Shown here piece by piece: positions 16,001-24,858 of a stretch of DNA of 64,000 bases (its first letter is position 1; each line of letters opens with the position of its first letter). Location: contig NZ_WTYH01000001.1 of NCBI RefSeq assembly GCF_009827335.1, positions 2,269,501 through 2,333,500 of the forward strand, given 5' to 3'. Made by a program: the position numbers and the translations under genes. Under the pieces are notes generated by a model. It was not told the DNA's origin. It did not search any database and saw only the letters and a list, made by a program, of their open reading frames with translations. Source of the DNA: Aurantiacibacter arachoides. GTDB lineage: Bacteria; Pseudomonadota; Alphaproteobacteria; Sphingomonadales; Sphingomonadaceae.

Positions 16001-18688
16001 TCAGAAAGTCAGCGAGAGCGATGCGCCAAGGGTCGTGCCCACGTCGTAGGTGTTGACCTCGACCCGCCGGGTGCCGTCGGTCTGGTATTCCTCGTTGCGC
16101 CGGCCCAGCACGTTGCGTGCCTCCACCTTCAACTCCGCCTCGCTGCCGAGCAGGTCGAAGCCTTGGCGAAACACCAGGTCGAGCCCGAAGCCCGGTTCCT
16201 CGATGATGTCGGGCAGCCCCGCCGTGCCGCGGCTGGTGACGCGCTCGCTGGCATAGGTCATCAGCACGGTGAACTGCTGCAGCTGCTCGGTGTCTTCCAG
16301 GCTCACTTGCAGGTTGGCGAGGTGATCGGACTGGCCGGTCAGCGGCACGCCATCGATGAACAGGTTGGTCGCGGGCGTTTCGCCGCCCGGGAACAGCCGC
16401 GTCACGTCATCGGCCTGCACCGAGATGTCCGACTGGGTCCAGGTGTAGTTGGCGAAGAGGGCCAGCTCCTTGGACTGGAAGAAGCCGCCCAGGTTCACCA
16501 GGTCGTAGGTATAGGCAAGGTCAGCCTCGACGCCATAAAGCGTGGCTGACGGGGCGTTGGCAAAGCTGGTCAGCTGGGCATTGTCAGAGAAGCTGGAGAA
16601 CGCCTCGATCGGGTTCTCGATGTCCTTGTAGAAGCCCGCGACGGACGCCCGGTCGCGCCCGCCGAAATAGTATTCGGCCCGCAGTTCGTAATTGGTCAGC
16701 TCGCTGTCGATCAGGAACGGGTTGCCGTTGAACTGGCGGTTGGTTTCGGGATCGTAATAGGTCTGGAAGATCAGTTCGCGGAACTGCGGGCGGGCGATAG
16801 TGCGCGACGCGGCGGCGCGAACCTGCAACGCATCGGTCACTTCCCAGGTGACCGTGGCACCGGGCAACCAGTAGCTGTTCTCCAGGAGGGTAAAGGCATC
16901 GGAGGGACCGGGCGTGGCGAACAGCTGCGCCGGGTTCACGGTCTGCACCGCGTCCTCGTAGCGCACGCCCGCGTCGATCTGGATTCCGGTCACCGGCTCC
17001 CAGTTGAGCTTGCCGTAACCGGCGTGAATTTCCAGCCCGGCTTCGAAGGCGGGATCGTTCTCGGTCGATTCGATCAGCGCGATGTCATAGAAATCGAGGA
17101 TCGCGTCGCCCAGCAGCAGGTCGGGCCGGAGCGCGCCGACGCCATCGGGAAAGCTGGTGGGGGCGTTGAACAAGAACTCGCGCCGCTCCGAAAAACGCTC
17201 TGTATCCGAATAGGCATAGCCGACCGTCGCCACCAGCGTGTCCACCACCGGATAGCTGAGGTCGACGCCGCCGGCCCACAGCTCTTCGGTGAGGTCGGAA
17301 AACACCACCGACGCATCGCCGGTCTGCCGGTCGAGTACGTTGATGAAGGTGTTGCCGAACTGCGCGTTGGAATTGTCGCGGACGTAGGTGAAGGTGTATT
17401 CGTAGGGCGCCTCGCGGTCGGTGCGGGCGTATCCGCCGCGCAGGTCCACGCCGAGGTCGCCGAATTCCATTTCGGCCACCAGCTGGCTGTCGATCAACTG
17501 GCGCTCGAACCAGCCGGTGCGCTGCTGCTGAATGTCGTCGCCGTCCTGGAAATCGGTGCCCTGCGAAAGCGATGCCTGCTTCACGGTGTCGCGGATGAAC
17601 AGGTTGGTGAAACGGAACCGGTGGTCGCCGGTCTCCAGCCCGATGCCGAGCATGGCGTTGGCCAGCATGCGGTTGTCGGTCACCACGTCGCGGAAATCGC
17701 TGTCGAGCGAAAAGTCGGCCAGGATCGACTGCGACACGATGTCGCGGGTGCGCCACTTGTTGCTGATCGAACCGGTGAAGATCACGCCCAGCTCGCCGTC
17801 CGAACCCACGTCGATGGCGGTGCCAGCGGAGAGGCTGGCCGACCAGTTGGGCTGCACATCGCCGATCAGCTGCATCAGCACCAGGTTGGGGTCGCCCAGC
17901 TGCTGCGCGATGTCGAGCTGGGTGACGGGCGCCTCGGTAAAGTTGCGCTCCGGGTCCAGCGGAATGTCGGAGAGCCGGATGCCGCTGTCGAAATAGGTCT
18001 GGAGCGCGGGCGGCGCATCGCGCGTGCCGTCGTCGAAGCCCAGCCAGTCGAGGTCCGACCCGTAGTAGGCAAGGCCGCGCTGGAAGGTGGTCTCGGTATC
18101 GCCGCTGATGCCGCCGCCTATGGTGAGGAAACTTTCATCCGGAACGGCGCGGGTGGTGAGGGCGATCACGCCGCCGCCGAATTCACCCGGGAAGTTGGCC
18201 GAGTAGGTTTTCTGCACCAGGCTGGAGGCGACGACGTTGGTGGGGAAGATGTCGAGCGGCACGACGCGGCTAAGCGGCTCGGGCGAAGGCAGCGGCAGGC
18301 CGTTCAGCAGCGCCAGCGAATAACGGTCGCCCAGGCCGCGGACGTAGACGAAGCCCTGCCCTTGCACGGACAGGCCGGTGACGCGGCCCAGCGCGCCGGC
18401 AATGTCGCCCTCGCCCGTGCGGGCGATTTCCTCGGTCGACAGCACGGTCAGCACCTGGGCCGAGTTGCGGGTGGGATCGCGGTTGACGCGGCCGGTGACG
18501 ATGATCGCTCCGCCGGGTATGGAGATATCGGGGTCCTCCACCTGCGGATCGGGTGCCACCTCCTGTTCGGCCTCGGTCTGGGGCACGGGACCGCCCGCGC
18601 CGCTATCCTGCGCCAGCGCCAGGCCCGGCACGGTGAGTGCGCTCGAAACCAGCAGCATGGCCGCCAGCGTGTTGCCGGTGGTGATCAT
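16001..18688 (-). CDS. TonB-dependent receptor (second)
   Basis: This outer-membrane receptor of 895 residues has a signal peptide ending PGLALAQ and a TonB-box region (GAIIVTGRVNRDPTRNS). In the plug, GALGRVTGLSVQGQG, FVYVRGLGDRYSLALLNGLP and NFPGEFGGGVIALTTRAVP are visible. The barrel ends LGASLSLTF with a terminal Phe. The ATG at 18688 has GAGGG about 10 bases upstream; the frame is open further up, but that extension overlaps the lipoprotein gene and encodes low-complexity sequence. It follows the lipoprotein gene on the same strand with a hairpin between them. The RGLGDRY plug type is typical of receptors paired with a secreted or lipid-anchored partner; the ligand is unknown. Confidence 0.9.
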   Translation of the reverse strand: MITTGNTLAAMLLVSSALTVPGLALAQDSGAGGPVPQTEAEQEVAPDPQVEDPDISIPGGAIIVTGRVNRDPTRNSAQVLTVLSTEEIARTGEGDIAGALGRVTGLSVQGQGFVYVRGLGDRYSLALLNGLPLPSPEPLSRVVPLDIFPTNVVASSLVQKTYSANFPGEFGGGVIALTTRAVPDESFLTIGGGISGDTETTFQRGLAYYGSDLDWLGFDDGTRDAPPALQTYFDSGIRLSDIPLDPERNFTEAPVTQLDIAQQLGDPNLVLMQLIGDVQPNWSASLSAGTAIDVGSDGELGVIFTGSISNKWRTRDIVSQSILADFSLDSDFRDVVTDNRMLANAMLGIGLETGDHRFRFTNLFIRDTVKQASLSQGTDFQDGDDIQQQRTGWFERQLIDSQLVAEMEFGDLGVDLRGGYARTDREAPYEYTFTYVRDNSNAQFGNTFINVLDRQTGDASVVFSDLTEELWAGGVDLSYPVVDTLVATVGYAYSDTERFSERREFLFNAPTSFPDGVGALRPDLLLGDAILDFYDIALIESTENDPAFEAGLEIHAGYGKLNWEPVTGIQIDAGVRYEDAVQTVNPAQLFATPGPSDAFTLLENSYWLPGATVTWEVTDALQVRAAASRTIARPQFRELIFQTYYDPETNRQFNGNPFLIDSELTNYELRAEYYFGGRDRASVAGFYKDIENPIEAFSSFSDNAQLTSFANAPSATLYGVEADLAYTYDLVNLGGFFQSKELALFANYTWTQSDISVQADDVTRLFPGGETPATNLFIDGVPLTGQSDHLANLQVSLEDTEQLQQFTVLMTYASERVTSRGTAGLPDIIEEPGFGLDLVFRQGFDLLGSEAELKVEARNVLGRRNEEYQTDGTRRVEVNTYDVGTTLGASLSLTF

Positions 18689-18745
18689 CGTGAAATATCC
18701 CTCGCGTTCGATCCGTGGGTGCAGGCACGCCCGACCCGTAAAAGT

Positions 18746-18786
18746 GCGCGGGGGGGGACGAAGCGCAGCGCCCCGCTCCCCCGCGC
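18746..18786 (-). terminator. Hairpin between lipoprotein and receptor genes
   Basis: GCGCGGGGG pairs with CCCCCGCGC, followed on the minus strand by ACTTTTA. It may end part of the lipoprotein transcripts, or stabilise them, ahead of the receptor gene. Confidence 0.5.
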
Positions 18787-18795
18787 CCGTCCGTG

Positions 18796-20373
18796 TCAGC
18801 TGAAGACCGGGATGCGGGTGCACGACCCGGTGTTGTTGCCGAAGGAGACGGCGGCCGAATCGCAGGTCCAGCCGCGCGTCCAGTCGTTGGCCGAGGATAC
18901 CGCGCCGATGTAGTTCGCCGCTTCGAAGAAGCTGCCCAGCGTGGTGACGTTGAAGATGGGCGCAAAGCCATTCTCGTTGGCCCCGTTCAGGTAACCGTTC
19001 ACCAGCGTGTTGGTGTAGCTCTTGTTGTTGCCCGTGCCGGCATCGAAGATGGCCTCTGCCTGGGCGACGGTCGCGCCGGAGTTGCTGCCGCTGCGGAAAT
19101 CGGTGCGGCAATCGAGCGCGACCGACTGGAACACCGGCGGGCCGACATCGTCCAGGCCCGCGTTGGCCGGGCGGATCGTCTGCGCATCGTCCATGCGGAT
19201 GCACGGCGTGCCGGTGGACGAGGCATCCCAGATCAGCGTGTTGTACAGGCCATAGTCGGTGCCGCCGCGCAGGCGCACGACCTGGTCGTTGTTGCGCCGG
19301 TGGATGAAGGTCGCGTTGGCGATGCGGGTGTTCTGGCGCGGGGTCTGGTCGTTGAGGCCGTTGGAGCTGTCCGCCTCGATGATGGCATCGCCCGCGGATG
19401 CTCGCTGGGCCGCCAGGACGAACTGCATGTTGGCCTTCACGCCGGTGTCGGTGTCGAGCGAATCGTCCTCCGCACCGGCCACGATCAGGCGCTTGACGTT
19501 GGCGTAGCCACCGAAGAACTCCACGCCATCGTCGGACGAGTTGACCGACTGGATGTTGGCGAAGACGGTGCCCGGCTGCGCGCCGCCGGTGGTCAGCGAC
19601 TGCAGCTCGTTATCGCCCGAAAGGACGAACCCCGAATAGCGGATCTGCACGAAAGTGAGCGAGCCGTTGGTGCCCGTGGTGGTCGCGCCGCCGAAGAAGG
19701 CCGGGTTGGCCGCGCCTTCGACCTGGCGTTCGCAGTTGACCGTGCCGGGGGTGGCGGCGGGTTCGAAGCAGTCGGTCACCGGCGCGCGGCCGCTGATCAC
19801 GATGCCGCCCCACTGGCCCGAGCTGTCGGCGCCGTTCAGGCCCAGCACGTTGTCGCGGCTGGTGAAGATGATCGGCCGCGTGGCGGTGCCGTTGGCCTGG
19901 ATGAAGTTGCCGCGGTTGACGTTCAGGAACGATGCGCCGGTGGCGAAGACGATCACCCCGGGTTCGATCGTCAGGGTCACGTTGGTGTCGGAAAAGCCGT
20001 CGCTGGCATCGGCCGCCGGGCCGCCGTCGGAACCGACGTTGACCTGGCCGGGCAGGCGATAGAGCAGGCCGGGAACCTGGCGCAGGGTGGTCGAGGCGGT
20101 GAAGCGCAGCGGCACGGCGCACACGCGCCAGGTGCCCTCGGGTCCGGTGATCGTGCCCTCGTCGGTCAGCCCGGCGGGATCGGCGATGGTCGGGCAGCCG
20201 TTGGCCGCTGTGACCGTGCCGGTGCTCGACGTGGGGCTGGGGGTGGGCGTCGGGGCCGGGTTGTTGATGATGACGTCGCCGCCGGTGCCGGGCGAGGCGA
20301 GATCGTCGGGTCCGCAACCCGCGATGGCGAGAACGGAAACACCAAGGATGAGCGAACGGGAAAGCTGTGTCAC
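18796..20373 (-). CDS. Exported lipoprotein of unknown function, partner of the receptor
   Basis: This 525-residue protein has a lipoprotein signal (lipobox AIAGC at about 17-21; GCGPDD follows). A Pro/Thr/Ser linker comes next (PTPTPSPTSS), then a long Asn/Gly-rich region with short beta-type repeats (NVTLTIEPGVIVFA, RPIIFTSRD, GIVISGRAPV, TFVQIRYSGF) that reads like a right-handed parallel beta-helix. Conserved cysteines (for example near NGCPTIADP and VCAVPL) suggest disulfides. The aspartates after the lipid cysteine would favour outer-membrane or surface placement. The pairing with a TBDR recalls the Caulobacter locus of the phosphate-starvation lipoprotein ElpS, which is also beside a receptor gene; homology is a guess from memory. 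Start ATG at 20373. Confidence 0.75.
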   Translation of the reverse strand: MTQLSRSLILGVSVLAIAGCGPDDLASPGTGGDVIINNPAPTPTPSPTSSTGTVTAANGCPTIADPAGLTDEGTITGPEGTWRVCAVPLRFTASTTLRQVPGLLYRLPGQVNVGSDGGPAADASDGFSDTNVTLTIEPGVIVFATGASFLNVNRGNFIQANGTATRPIIFTSRDNVLGLNGADSSGQWGGIVISGRAPVTDCFEPAATPGTVNCERQVEGAANPAFFGGATTTGTNGSLTFVQIRYSGFVLSGDNELQSLTTGGAQPGTVFANIQSVNSSDDGVEFFGGYANVKRLIVAGAEDDSLDTDTGVKANMQFVLAAQRASAGDAIIEADSSNGLNDQTPRQNTRIANATFIHRRNNDQVVRLRGGTDYGLYNTLIWDASSTGTPCIRMDDAQTIRPANAGLDDVGPPVFQSVALDCRTDFRSGSNSGATVAQAEAIFDAGTGNNKSYTNTLVNGYLNGANENGFAPIFNVTTLGSFFEAANYIGAVSSANDWTRGWTCDSAAVSFGNNTGSCTRIPVFS

Positions 20374-20556
20374 GATTGTGGCCCCTCAAGATTGTCCAAC
20401 AAGCGAAATGCGATGTCGCTTGCTGGCGCTCTAGGGACCGCGCGTGACAGTTTGTTTGCGTCTTCGTGACGCTATCGAGACTCTTCCCGATTTGACCGCA
20501 ACCCATTCAAAACGTTGCCGGGAATTTGTGCACAGATGGGCACCGCCCGGCCTTGT

Positions 20557-20582
20557 GTTACGGATTTGTGACAAGATGACAG
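20557..20582 (-). promoter_or_regulatory. Pho-box-like direct repeats (candidate PhoB site)
   Basis: Read on the minus strand, TTGTCACAAATCCGTAAC matches 14 of 18 positions of the Pho-box consensus CTGTCATAWAWCTGTCAY. A perfect CTGTCAT lies directly in front of it. A second cluster at 20444-20472 has heptamers in 11-bp phase (GCGTCAC, ACGCAAA, CTGTCAC on the minus strand). The orientation favours the lipoprotein gene starting at 20373. Match quality is moderate and the site is unproven. Confidence 0.35.
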
Positions 20583-20643
20583 TTTTGTTGCAGGGGCTGG
20601 CCCGCGGGCGCATATTCTTTCCCAGAACAAGGGAGAAACCACG

Positions 20644-21012
20644 ATGCTCGCTACCCTCGCCCTCGCCCCACTGTTGTTTGCACAGGCCGTCACCTCGGTG
20701 ATGGTGGAGCAGCAGTACGAACAACGCGACGTGGCCTTTGCGGAACTGGCAGCGGGCGATGCGCCGGCCGCCATCGCCGCACTCGAGGCAGAACTGGCCC
20801 AGCATCCGGACGATCCGGCGCTGTTGATCAATCTCGGCTCCGCCTGGTCGCGCGCCGGCAATGCCGAGCGTGCCGAGTTCTACTATCGCGCCGCGCGCGA
20901 CACCGACCAACGCTACAACCTGGAACTGGCCGATGGCCGCTGGATCGATTCGCGCGACGCCGCCCAATTGGCGCTGGCCTCTGTGGAATTGCGGGCGCTC
21001 GCCGCGCGCTGA
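20644..21012 (+). CDS. Small exported TPR-like protein
   Basis: This 122-residue protein has a hydrophobic N-terminus (MLATLALAPLLFAQA) likely to be a signal peptide. One to two tetratricopeptide-like helix pairs follow: AELAAGDAPAAIAALEAELAQHPDDPALLINLGSAWSR is a clear TPR unit, followed by AGNAERAEFYYRAARD. Its role is unknown; TPR units usually bind partner proteins. GGGAG lies 7-8 bases before the ATG. It is divergent from the lipoprotein gene and shares the 270-bp gap containing the Pho-box-like repeats, so it could be controlled from the same region. It lies 101 bp before the type IV secretion genes on the same strand. Confidence 0.65.
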   Translation: MLATLALAPLLFAQAVTSVMVEQQYEQRDVAFAELAAGDAPAAIAALEAELAQHPDDPALLINLGSAWSRAGNAERAEFYYRAARDTDQRYNLELADGRWIDSRDAAQLALASVELRALAAR

Positions 21013-21113
21013 CCGGCCGGTATGCGATAACCGCATCAAGGGTTTATTTGAACGACACTGTCACGTTCATGTCATTTGCTGTAAGCAAGGGGCCTTCTGA
21101 CTGGAGGGTCACG

Positions 21114-21764
21114 ATGATTCTGCGTTTTGGCACATCACTGGCAGCGATCGCGCTGACCGCGGCTGGCGCGGTTCCCGCGCAGGCCGATGTGCTGGAAATC
21201 TCCGCCGCCGGGGATGTCGCGTGGATCGCCGGGGGCCCTGTCGCGGCGACGGATCTCTTCGCCGAACCGGATGCCACGGCGGCCGCCCTTTCTGGAGCGT
21301 TGGCCGAGGTTCCCTCCGAGGCAATGGCCCTGGTCCCGGACAATGCCGTTGCCGATACCCAGCGCCACGCCGCGGGCATTCCGGCAAACTATGCCGCCGC
21401 CGTGCGCAATCTGGCTGCGCGCTTCGACCTGTCGCCCGCGCTGCTGGAAGCGGTGGTCTGGCAGGAAAGCCGCTGGCGCCACGATGCCGTATCGCCGGCA
21501 GGCGCGCGCGGGCTTGCCCAGCTCATGCCGGGTACCGCGCGCGACATGGGCGTCAATCCCGACGATCCCCTCGCGAACCTGGAGGGCGGCGCGCGCTACT
21601 TGCGTGCCCAGCTCGACCGTTTCGATGGTGATCTGGAACGGGCGCTTGCCGCCTACAACGCCGGACCTGGCCGCGTAATACGGGCAGGCGGTATTCCCAA
21701 CATCCGAGAGACCCGTTTGTACGTAGCTGCAATCATGGGCCGCCTTGCCAACCATGCCCGCTGA
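21114..21764 (+). CDS. Lytic transglycosylase (VirB1-like, SLT domain)
   Basis: This 216-residue periplasmic murein hydrolase has a signal peptide (ends VPAQA) and a soluble lytic transglycosylase domain from about residue 90. Catalytic Glu118 lies in VWQESRWRHDAVS, followed by AGARGLAQLMPGTARDMG and ALAAYNAGPGRV, the standard SLT motifs. I chose the ATG at 21114 because GGAGGG stands 5 bases upstream; a TTG at 21048 is open but has no support. It stands first in a run of type IV secretion genes, the position of VirB1, and would open the peptidoglycan for assembly of the apparatus. Confidence 0.88.
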   Translation: MILRFGTSLAAIALTAAGAVPAQADVLEISAAGDVAWIAGGPVAATDLFAEPDATAAALSGALAEVPSEAMALVPDNAVADTQRHAAGIPANYAAAVRNLAARFDLSPALLEAVVWQESRWRHDAVSPAGARGLAQLMPGTARDMGVNPDDPLANLEGGARYLRAQLDRFDGDLERALAAYNAGPGRVIRAGGIPNIRETRLYVAAIMGRLANHAR

Positions 21765-21802
21765 GAACGCCAACCAATTTCACTGAGAATGACAGCCTGT
21801 TT

Positions 21803-22093
21803 ATGAAACTGTTTGCCCGCTTCCTTGCCCTTGCCACCGTGCTCCTGCCGAGCGCCGCCTTCGCGCAGGATCCCGCCGGGTCCAGCCCGATCAACAACGC
21901 GTTCGGCTGGATGCGCGACACCATGCTTGGCACGGTGGCGACCACCGTGGCGGTAATGGCCGTGGCCGCGGTCGGTTTCATGATGCTGACGGGCCGGGTC
22001 AACTGGCGCTTCGGCGCGACCGTGATCATCGGCGTCTTCGTGATCTTCGGCGCGGCCAGCATCGTGGCCGGCATCCAGTCGGCGGCTGGCTGA
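21803..22093 (+). CDS. virB2: VirB2/TrbC-type pilin
   Basis: This 96-residue protein has a cleavable signal peptide (ends PSAAFAQ). Two hydrophobic helices flank a short basic turn (MMLTGRVNWRFGATVIIGVFVIF), the classical VirB2/TrbC pilin layout of two helices and a positively charged cytoplasmic loop. The mature subunit would be about 75 residues. It lies between the lytic transglycosylase and the virB3 gene, as expected from canonical order. Family members form the extracellular pilus or a membrane pool of subunits in type IV secretion. Confidence rests on topology plus position. Confidence 0.82.
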   Translation: MKLFARFLALATVLLPSAAFAQDPAGSSPINNAFGWMRDTMLGTVATTVAVMAVAAVGFMMLTGRVNWRFGATVIIGVFVIFGAASIVAGIQSAAG

Positions 22094-22103
22094 GGCGCGG
22101 CCC

Positions 22104-22385
22104 ATGCATCTCACCCGTCACCCCGTCCATCGCGCGCTGACCCGCCCGCAGATGTTCGCGGGCGTGACGTTCAACTATTTCGTGATCAACCTCATCGTCA
22201 CGACCGAGGCCTTCCTGATCTTTCAGAGCCTGTGGATCATCCCGATCCCGCTGATCATGCACGGCGTCGGCTACTTTGCCTGCCTGCGCGAACCGCGCTT
22301 CTTCGACCTATGGCTGACCCGCGTCAGCAAATGCCCGCGCGTGAAGAATTACAAACGCTGGGGTTGCAACTCATACGCCGCCTGA
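22104..22385 (+). CDS. virB3: VirB3-family inner-membrane protein
   Basis: This 93-residue protein has the VirB3 pattern: a polar start (LTRHPVHRALTRPQMFAGV), two closely spaced hydrophobic helices (about 25-65), and a C-terminal FFDLWLTRVSKCPRVKNYKRWGCNSY segment typical of the family. VirB3 sits in the inner membrane and works with the VirB4 ATPase, to which it is fused in some systems. It starts 10 bases after virB2 and ends 25 bases before virB4, so one transcript is likely. Confidence 0.85.
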   Translation: MHLTRHPVHRALTRPQMFAGVTFNYFVINLIVTTEAFLIFQSLWIIPIPLIMHGVGYFACLREPRFFDLWLTRVSKCPRVKNYKRWGCNSYAA

Positions 22386-22410
22386 TCTGCAGGCGGACGG
22401 GAGCGAGAGC

Positions 22411-24858
22411 ATGACGGCCAAGCGCCGCAACACAAAATGGCTGGGAGCCGCCGCGTGGAGCGCCAAGGAAGCGCACGCCGGCGATCGCCTGCCCTACGCC
22501 GCCCTGATCGACGAGAACGTGGTGCTGCTGCGCGACGGTTCGCTGATGGCGGCGATGCAGGTGCCCGGCCTGTTGTTCGAGACAGAGGATACCGACGCGC
22601 TCAACGCGCACGCCGTCACCCGCGAGGTGATGCTGCGGTCCAACCTCGATGCGCGGTTCGTGATGTATCACCACGTCATCCGCCGCCGCGTGGCGGTGGA
22701 GCTGGACGCCGATTTCACCGATCCGCTGGCCGCCCATATCGACCGGCGCTGGCGCGAGAAGCTGTCGGCGGGATCGCTGTTCGTCAACGATCAGTTCGTG
22801 TCGCTGGTGCGCCGCCCGGCGCGCGGCAAGGCGGGCCTGGCCGAACGCGCCAGCAAGGCCATGCGCCGGCGCGGGGTCGATGCGGAAGGTATCGACCCCA
22901 GGGACGTGCGCTCGCTGCGGGCCGCGATGCAGGCGCTGGCCGCCAGCCTGGGCGATTACGGCGCGCTGCCGCTCGGCGACTATGTCGGCCCCAGCGGCCA
23001 CAACAATAACGAGGTGCTGGAACTGGTCAGCGCGCTCTACAACGGCGAGATGCGGCCTGTCCGGCGGCCCGATGGCGACACCGATATCGGCCGCATGATC
23101 CCCTATCGCCGCGCCAGCTTCGGGCTGGACGCGATGGAGCTGCGGGGCAGCAGCGGCGCGGATTTCGCCTCGATGCTCAGCCTAAAGGACTATCCCGACG
23201 CGACCAGCCCCGGCCTGCTCGATTCCATGCTGCGCCTGCCGTATGAGATGGTGGTCACCGAAAGCTTCGCGCCGCAGGAACGCCAGACCGCGCGCGAACG
23301 GATCGATCTCGCCATCCGCCGCCTCAAGAGCGCGGACGAGGAAGCGCAGGCCGAACGTGCCGACATGATGGCCGCGCGCGACGAGCTTGGCGCAGGGTCC
23401 GTTGCCTTTGGCGACCATCACCTCACCGTGCTGGTGCGCGAGCGCAGCCTGGAACGGCTCGACGATGCCACCGCGGCCGTCGCCGCCAGCCTTGCCGATA
23501 CGGGCGCCATCGCCGTGCGCGAGGACACCAATCTCGAACCCAGCTTCTGGGGCCAGTTCCCCGGCAACGAGGGTTTCCTGGTGCGCCGGGCGATGATCTC
23601 CACCGCCAACATGGCGAGTTTCGGGTCGCTGCACGGCTTTGCCCTGGGGCAGGCGGAAGGCAACCACTGGGGCGAGGCGGTGACGCTGCTGCAAACCACC
23701 AGCTCGACTCCGTTCTTCTTCAATTTCCACCACGGCGACCTTGGCAATTTCTCGGTCATCGGCCCGTCGGGAAGCGGCAAGACCGTGGTGATGAATTTCC
23801 TCGCCGCGCAGGCGCAGAAGTTCAGCCCCCGCACCATCCTGTTCGACAAGGACCGCGGCGCGGAGCTGTTCATCCGCGGCATCGGCGGCACCTACGATCG
23901 CATCCGCTCGGGCGAGCCGACCGGGTTCAACCCCCTGGCCCTGCCCGATACCCCGGTGAACCGCGGCTTCCTGCGCGACTGGCTTTCGGTTCTGCTGCGG
24001 GCCGAGGGACCGGAAGAAAGCGCGACCATCGCCGCCGCGGTCGATGCCGCCTATTCCAACGATCCCAGTCTGCGCCGCCTGCGCCATTTCAAGGAACTGG
24101 TTTCGGGCAGCCGGCGCCCGCAGCCGGGCGACCTGGCTGACCGGCTTGCTGCCTGGATCGAGGATGGCGAGCACGGCTGGCTGTTCGACAACGCCGCCGA
24201 CAACCTCGACCTTTCCACCCGCGTCATGGGGTTCGACATGACCGCGCTGCTGGAAAATCCCCGCCTGCGCACGCCGACGATGATGTACCTGTTCCACCGC
24301 ATCGAGGAGCGGCTGGACGGCGAGCCGACCATGATCCTGATCGACGAGGGCTGGAAGGCGCTGGACGACGAGGTCTTCGCCGCGCGCATCCGCGACTGGC
24401 TCAAGACACTCCGGAAACGCAACGCCCTGGTGGGTTTTGCCACCCAGTCGGCGCGCGATGCGCTCGACAGCCGCATCGCTACCGCACTGGTCGAACAGAC
24501 CGCCACGATGGTGTTCATGCCCAACGCCCGCGCCCGTCCGGAGGATTACTGCGAGGGCTTCGGCCTGACCGAGCACGAGTTCGCGCTGATCCGCTCCTTG
24601 CCGGCGCACAGCCGCTGTTTCCTCGTCCGCCAGCCCGATGCGAGCGTCGTGGTGCGCCTCGACCTCTCCAACGCGCCAGAGGTGCTGACCGTGCTGTCGG
24701 GCCGCGAAAGCACCGTCCGCCGGCTCGACCTGCTGCGCGAATCGGTGGGCGATGCCCCGCGCGACTGGTATCCCGCGCTCACCGGGCGGCCCTGGCCCGG
24801 CCCCGGCGCCAACGGGGAGCCCGAGGCTCAAGACTTCGGTTGGGAGGCGGCCGAGTGA
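22411..24858 (+). CDS. virB4: VirB4 ATPase of type IV secretion
   Basis: This 815-residue energising ATPase belongs to the inner-membrane base of the secretion channel. The N-terminal half (about 1-400) is the CagE/VirB4 domain, including FFFNFHHGDLGNFSVIG just before the nucleotide site. Walker A is GPSGSGKT at 451-458, Walker B MILIDEG at 641-647, and SARDALDS with the following ATMVFMPNARA are the usual downstream motifs. All catalytic motifs look intact. The stop overlaps the GTG start of virB6. The length is normal for VirB4. Confidence 0.95.
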   Translation: MTAKRRNTKWLGAAAWSAKEAHAGDRLPYAALIDENVVLLRDGSLMAAMQVPGLLFETEDTDALNAHAVTREVMLRSNLDARFVMYHHVIRRRVAVELDADFTDPLAAHIDRRWREKLSAGSLFVNDQFVSLVRRPARGKAGLAERASKAMRRRGVDAEGIDPRDVRSLRAAMQALAASLGDYGALPLGDYVGPSGHNNNEVLELVSALYNGEMRPVRRPDGDTDIGRMIPYRRASFGLDAMELRGSSGADFASMLSLKDYPDATSPGLLDSMLRLPYEMVVTESFAPQERQTARERIDLAIRRLKSADEEAQAERADMMAARDELGAGSVAFGDHHLTVLVRERSLERLDDATAAVAASLADTGAIAVREDTNLEPSFWGQFPGNEGFLVRRAMISTANMASFGSLHGFALGQAEGNHWGEAVTLLQTTSSTPFFFNFHHGDLGNFSVIGPSGSGKTVVMNFLAAQAQKFSPRTILFDKDRGAELFIRGIGGTYDRIRSGEPTGFNPLALPDTPVNRGFLRDWLSVLLRAEGPEESATIAAAVDAAYSNDPSLRRLRHFKELVSGSRRPQPGDLADRLAAWIEDGEHGWLFDNAADNLDLSTRVMGFDMTALLENPRLRTPTMMYLFHRIEERLDGEPTMILIDEGWKALDDEVFAARIRDWLKTLRKRNALVGFATQSARDALDSRIATALVEQTATMVFMPNARARPEDYCEGFGLTEHEFALIRSLPAHSRCFLVRQPDASVVVRLDLSNAPEVLTVLSGRESTVRRLDLLRESVGDAPRDWYPALTGRPWPGPGANGEPEAQDFGWEAAE

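Noticed and set aside
18689..19204. N-terminal extension of the second receptor's reading frame
   Set aside because: It overlaps the lipoprotein gene, encodes low-complexity Arg/Gly-rich sequence, and a signal peptide with a ribosome-binding site begins at 18688.
20644..21012. Small TPR-like protein as a missing type IV secretion part (VirB5 or VirB7)
   Set aside because: It has no lipobox for VirB7 and no VirB5-type long helices beyond the TPR unit; its distance and shared gap with the lipoprotein gene argue for a separate role.
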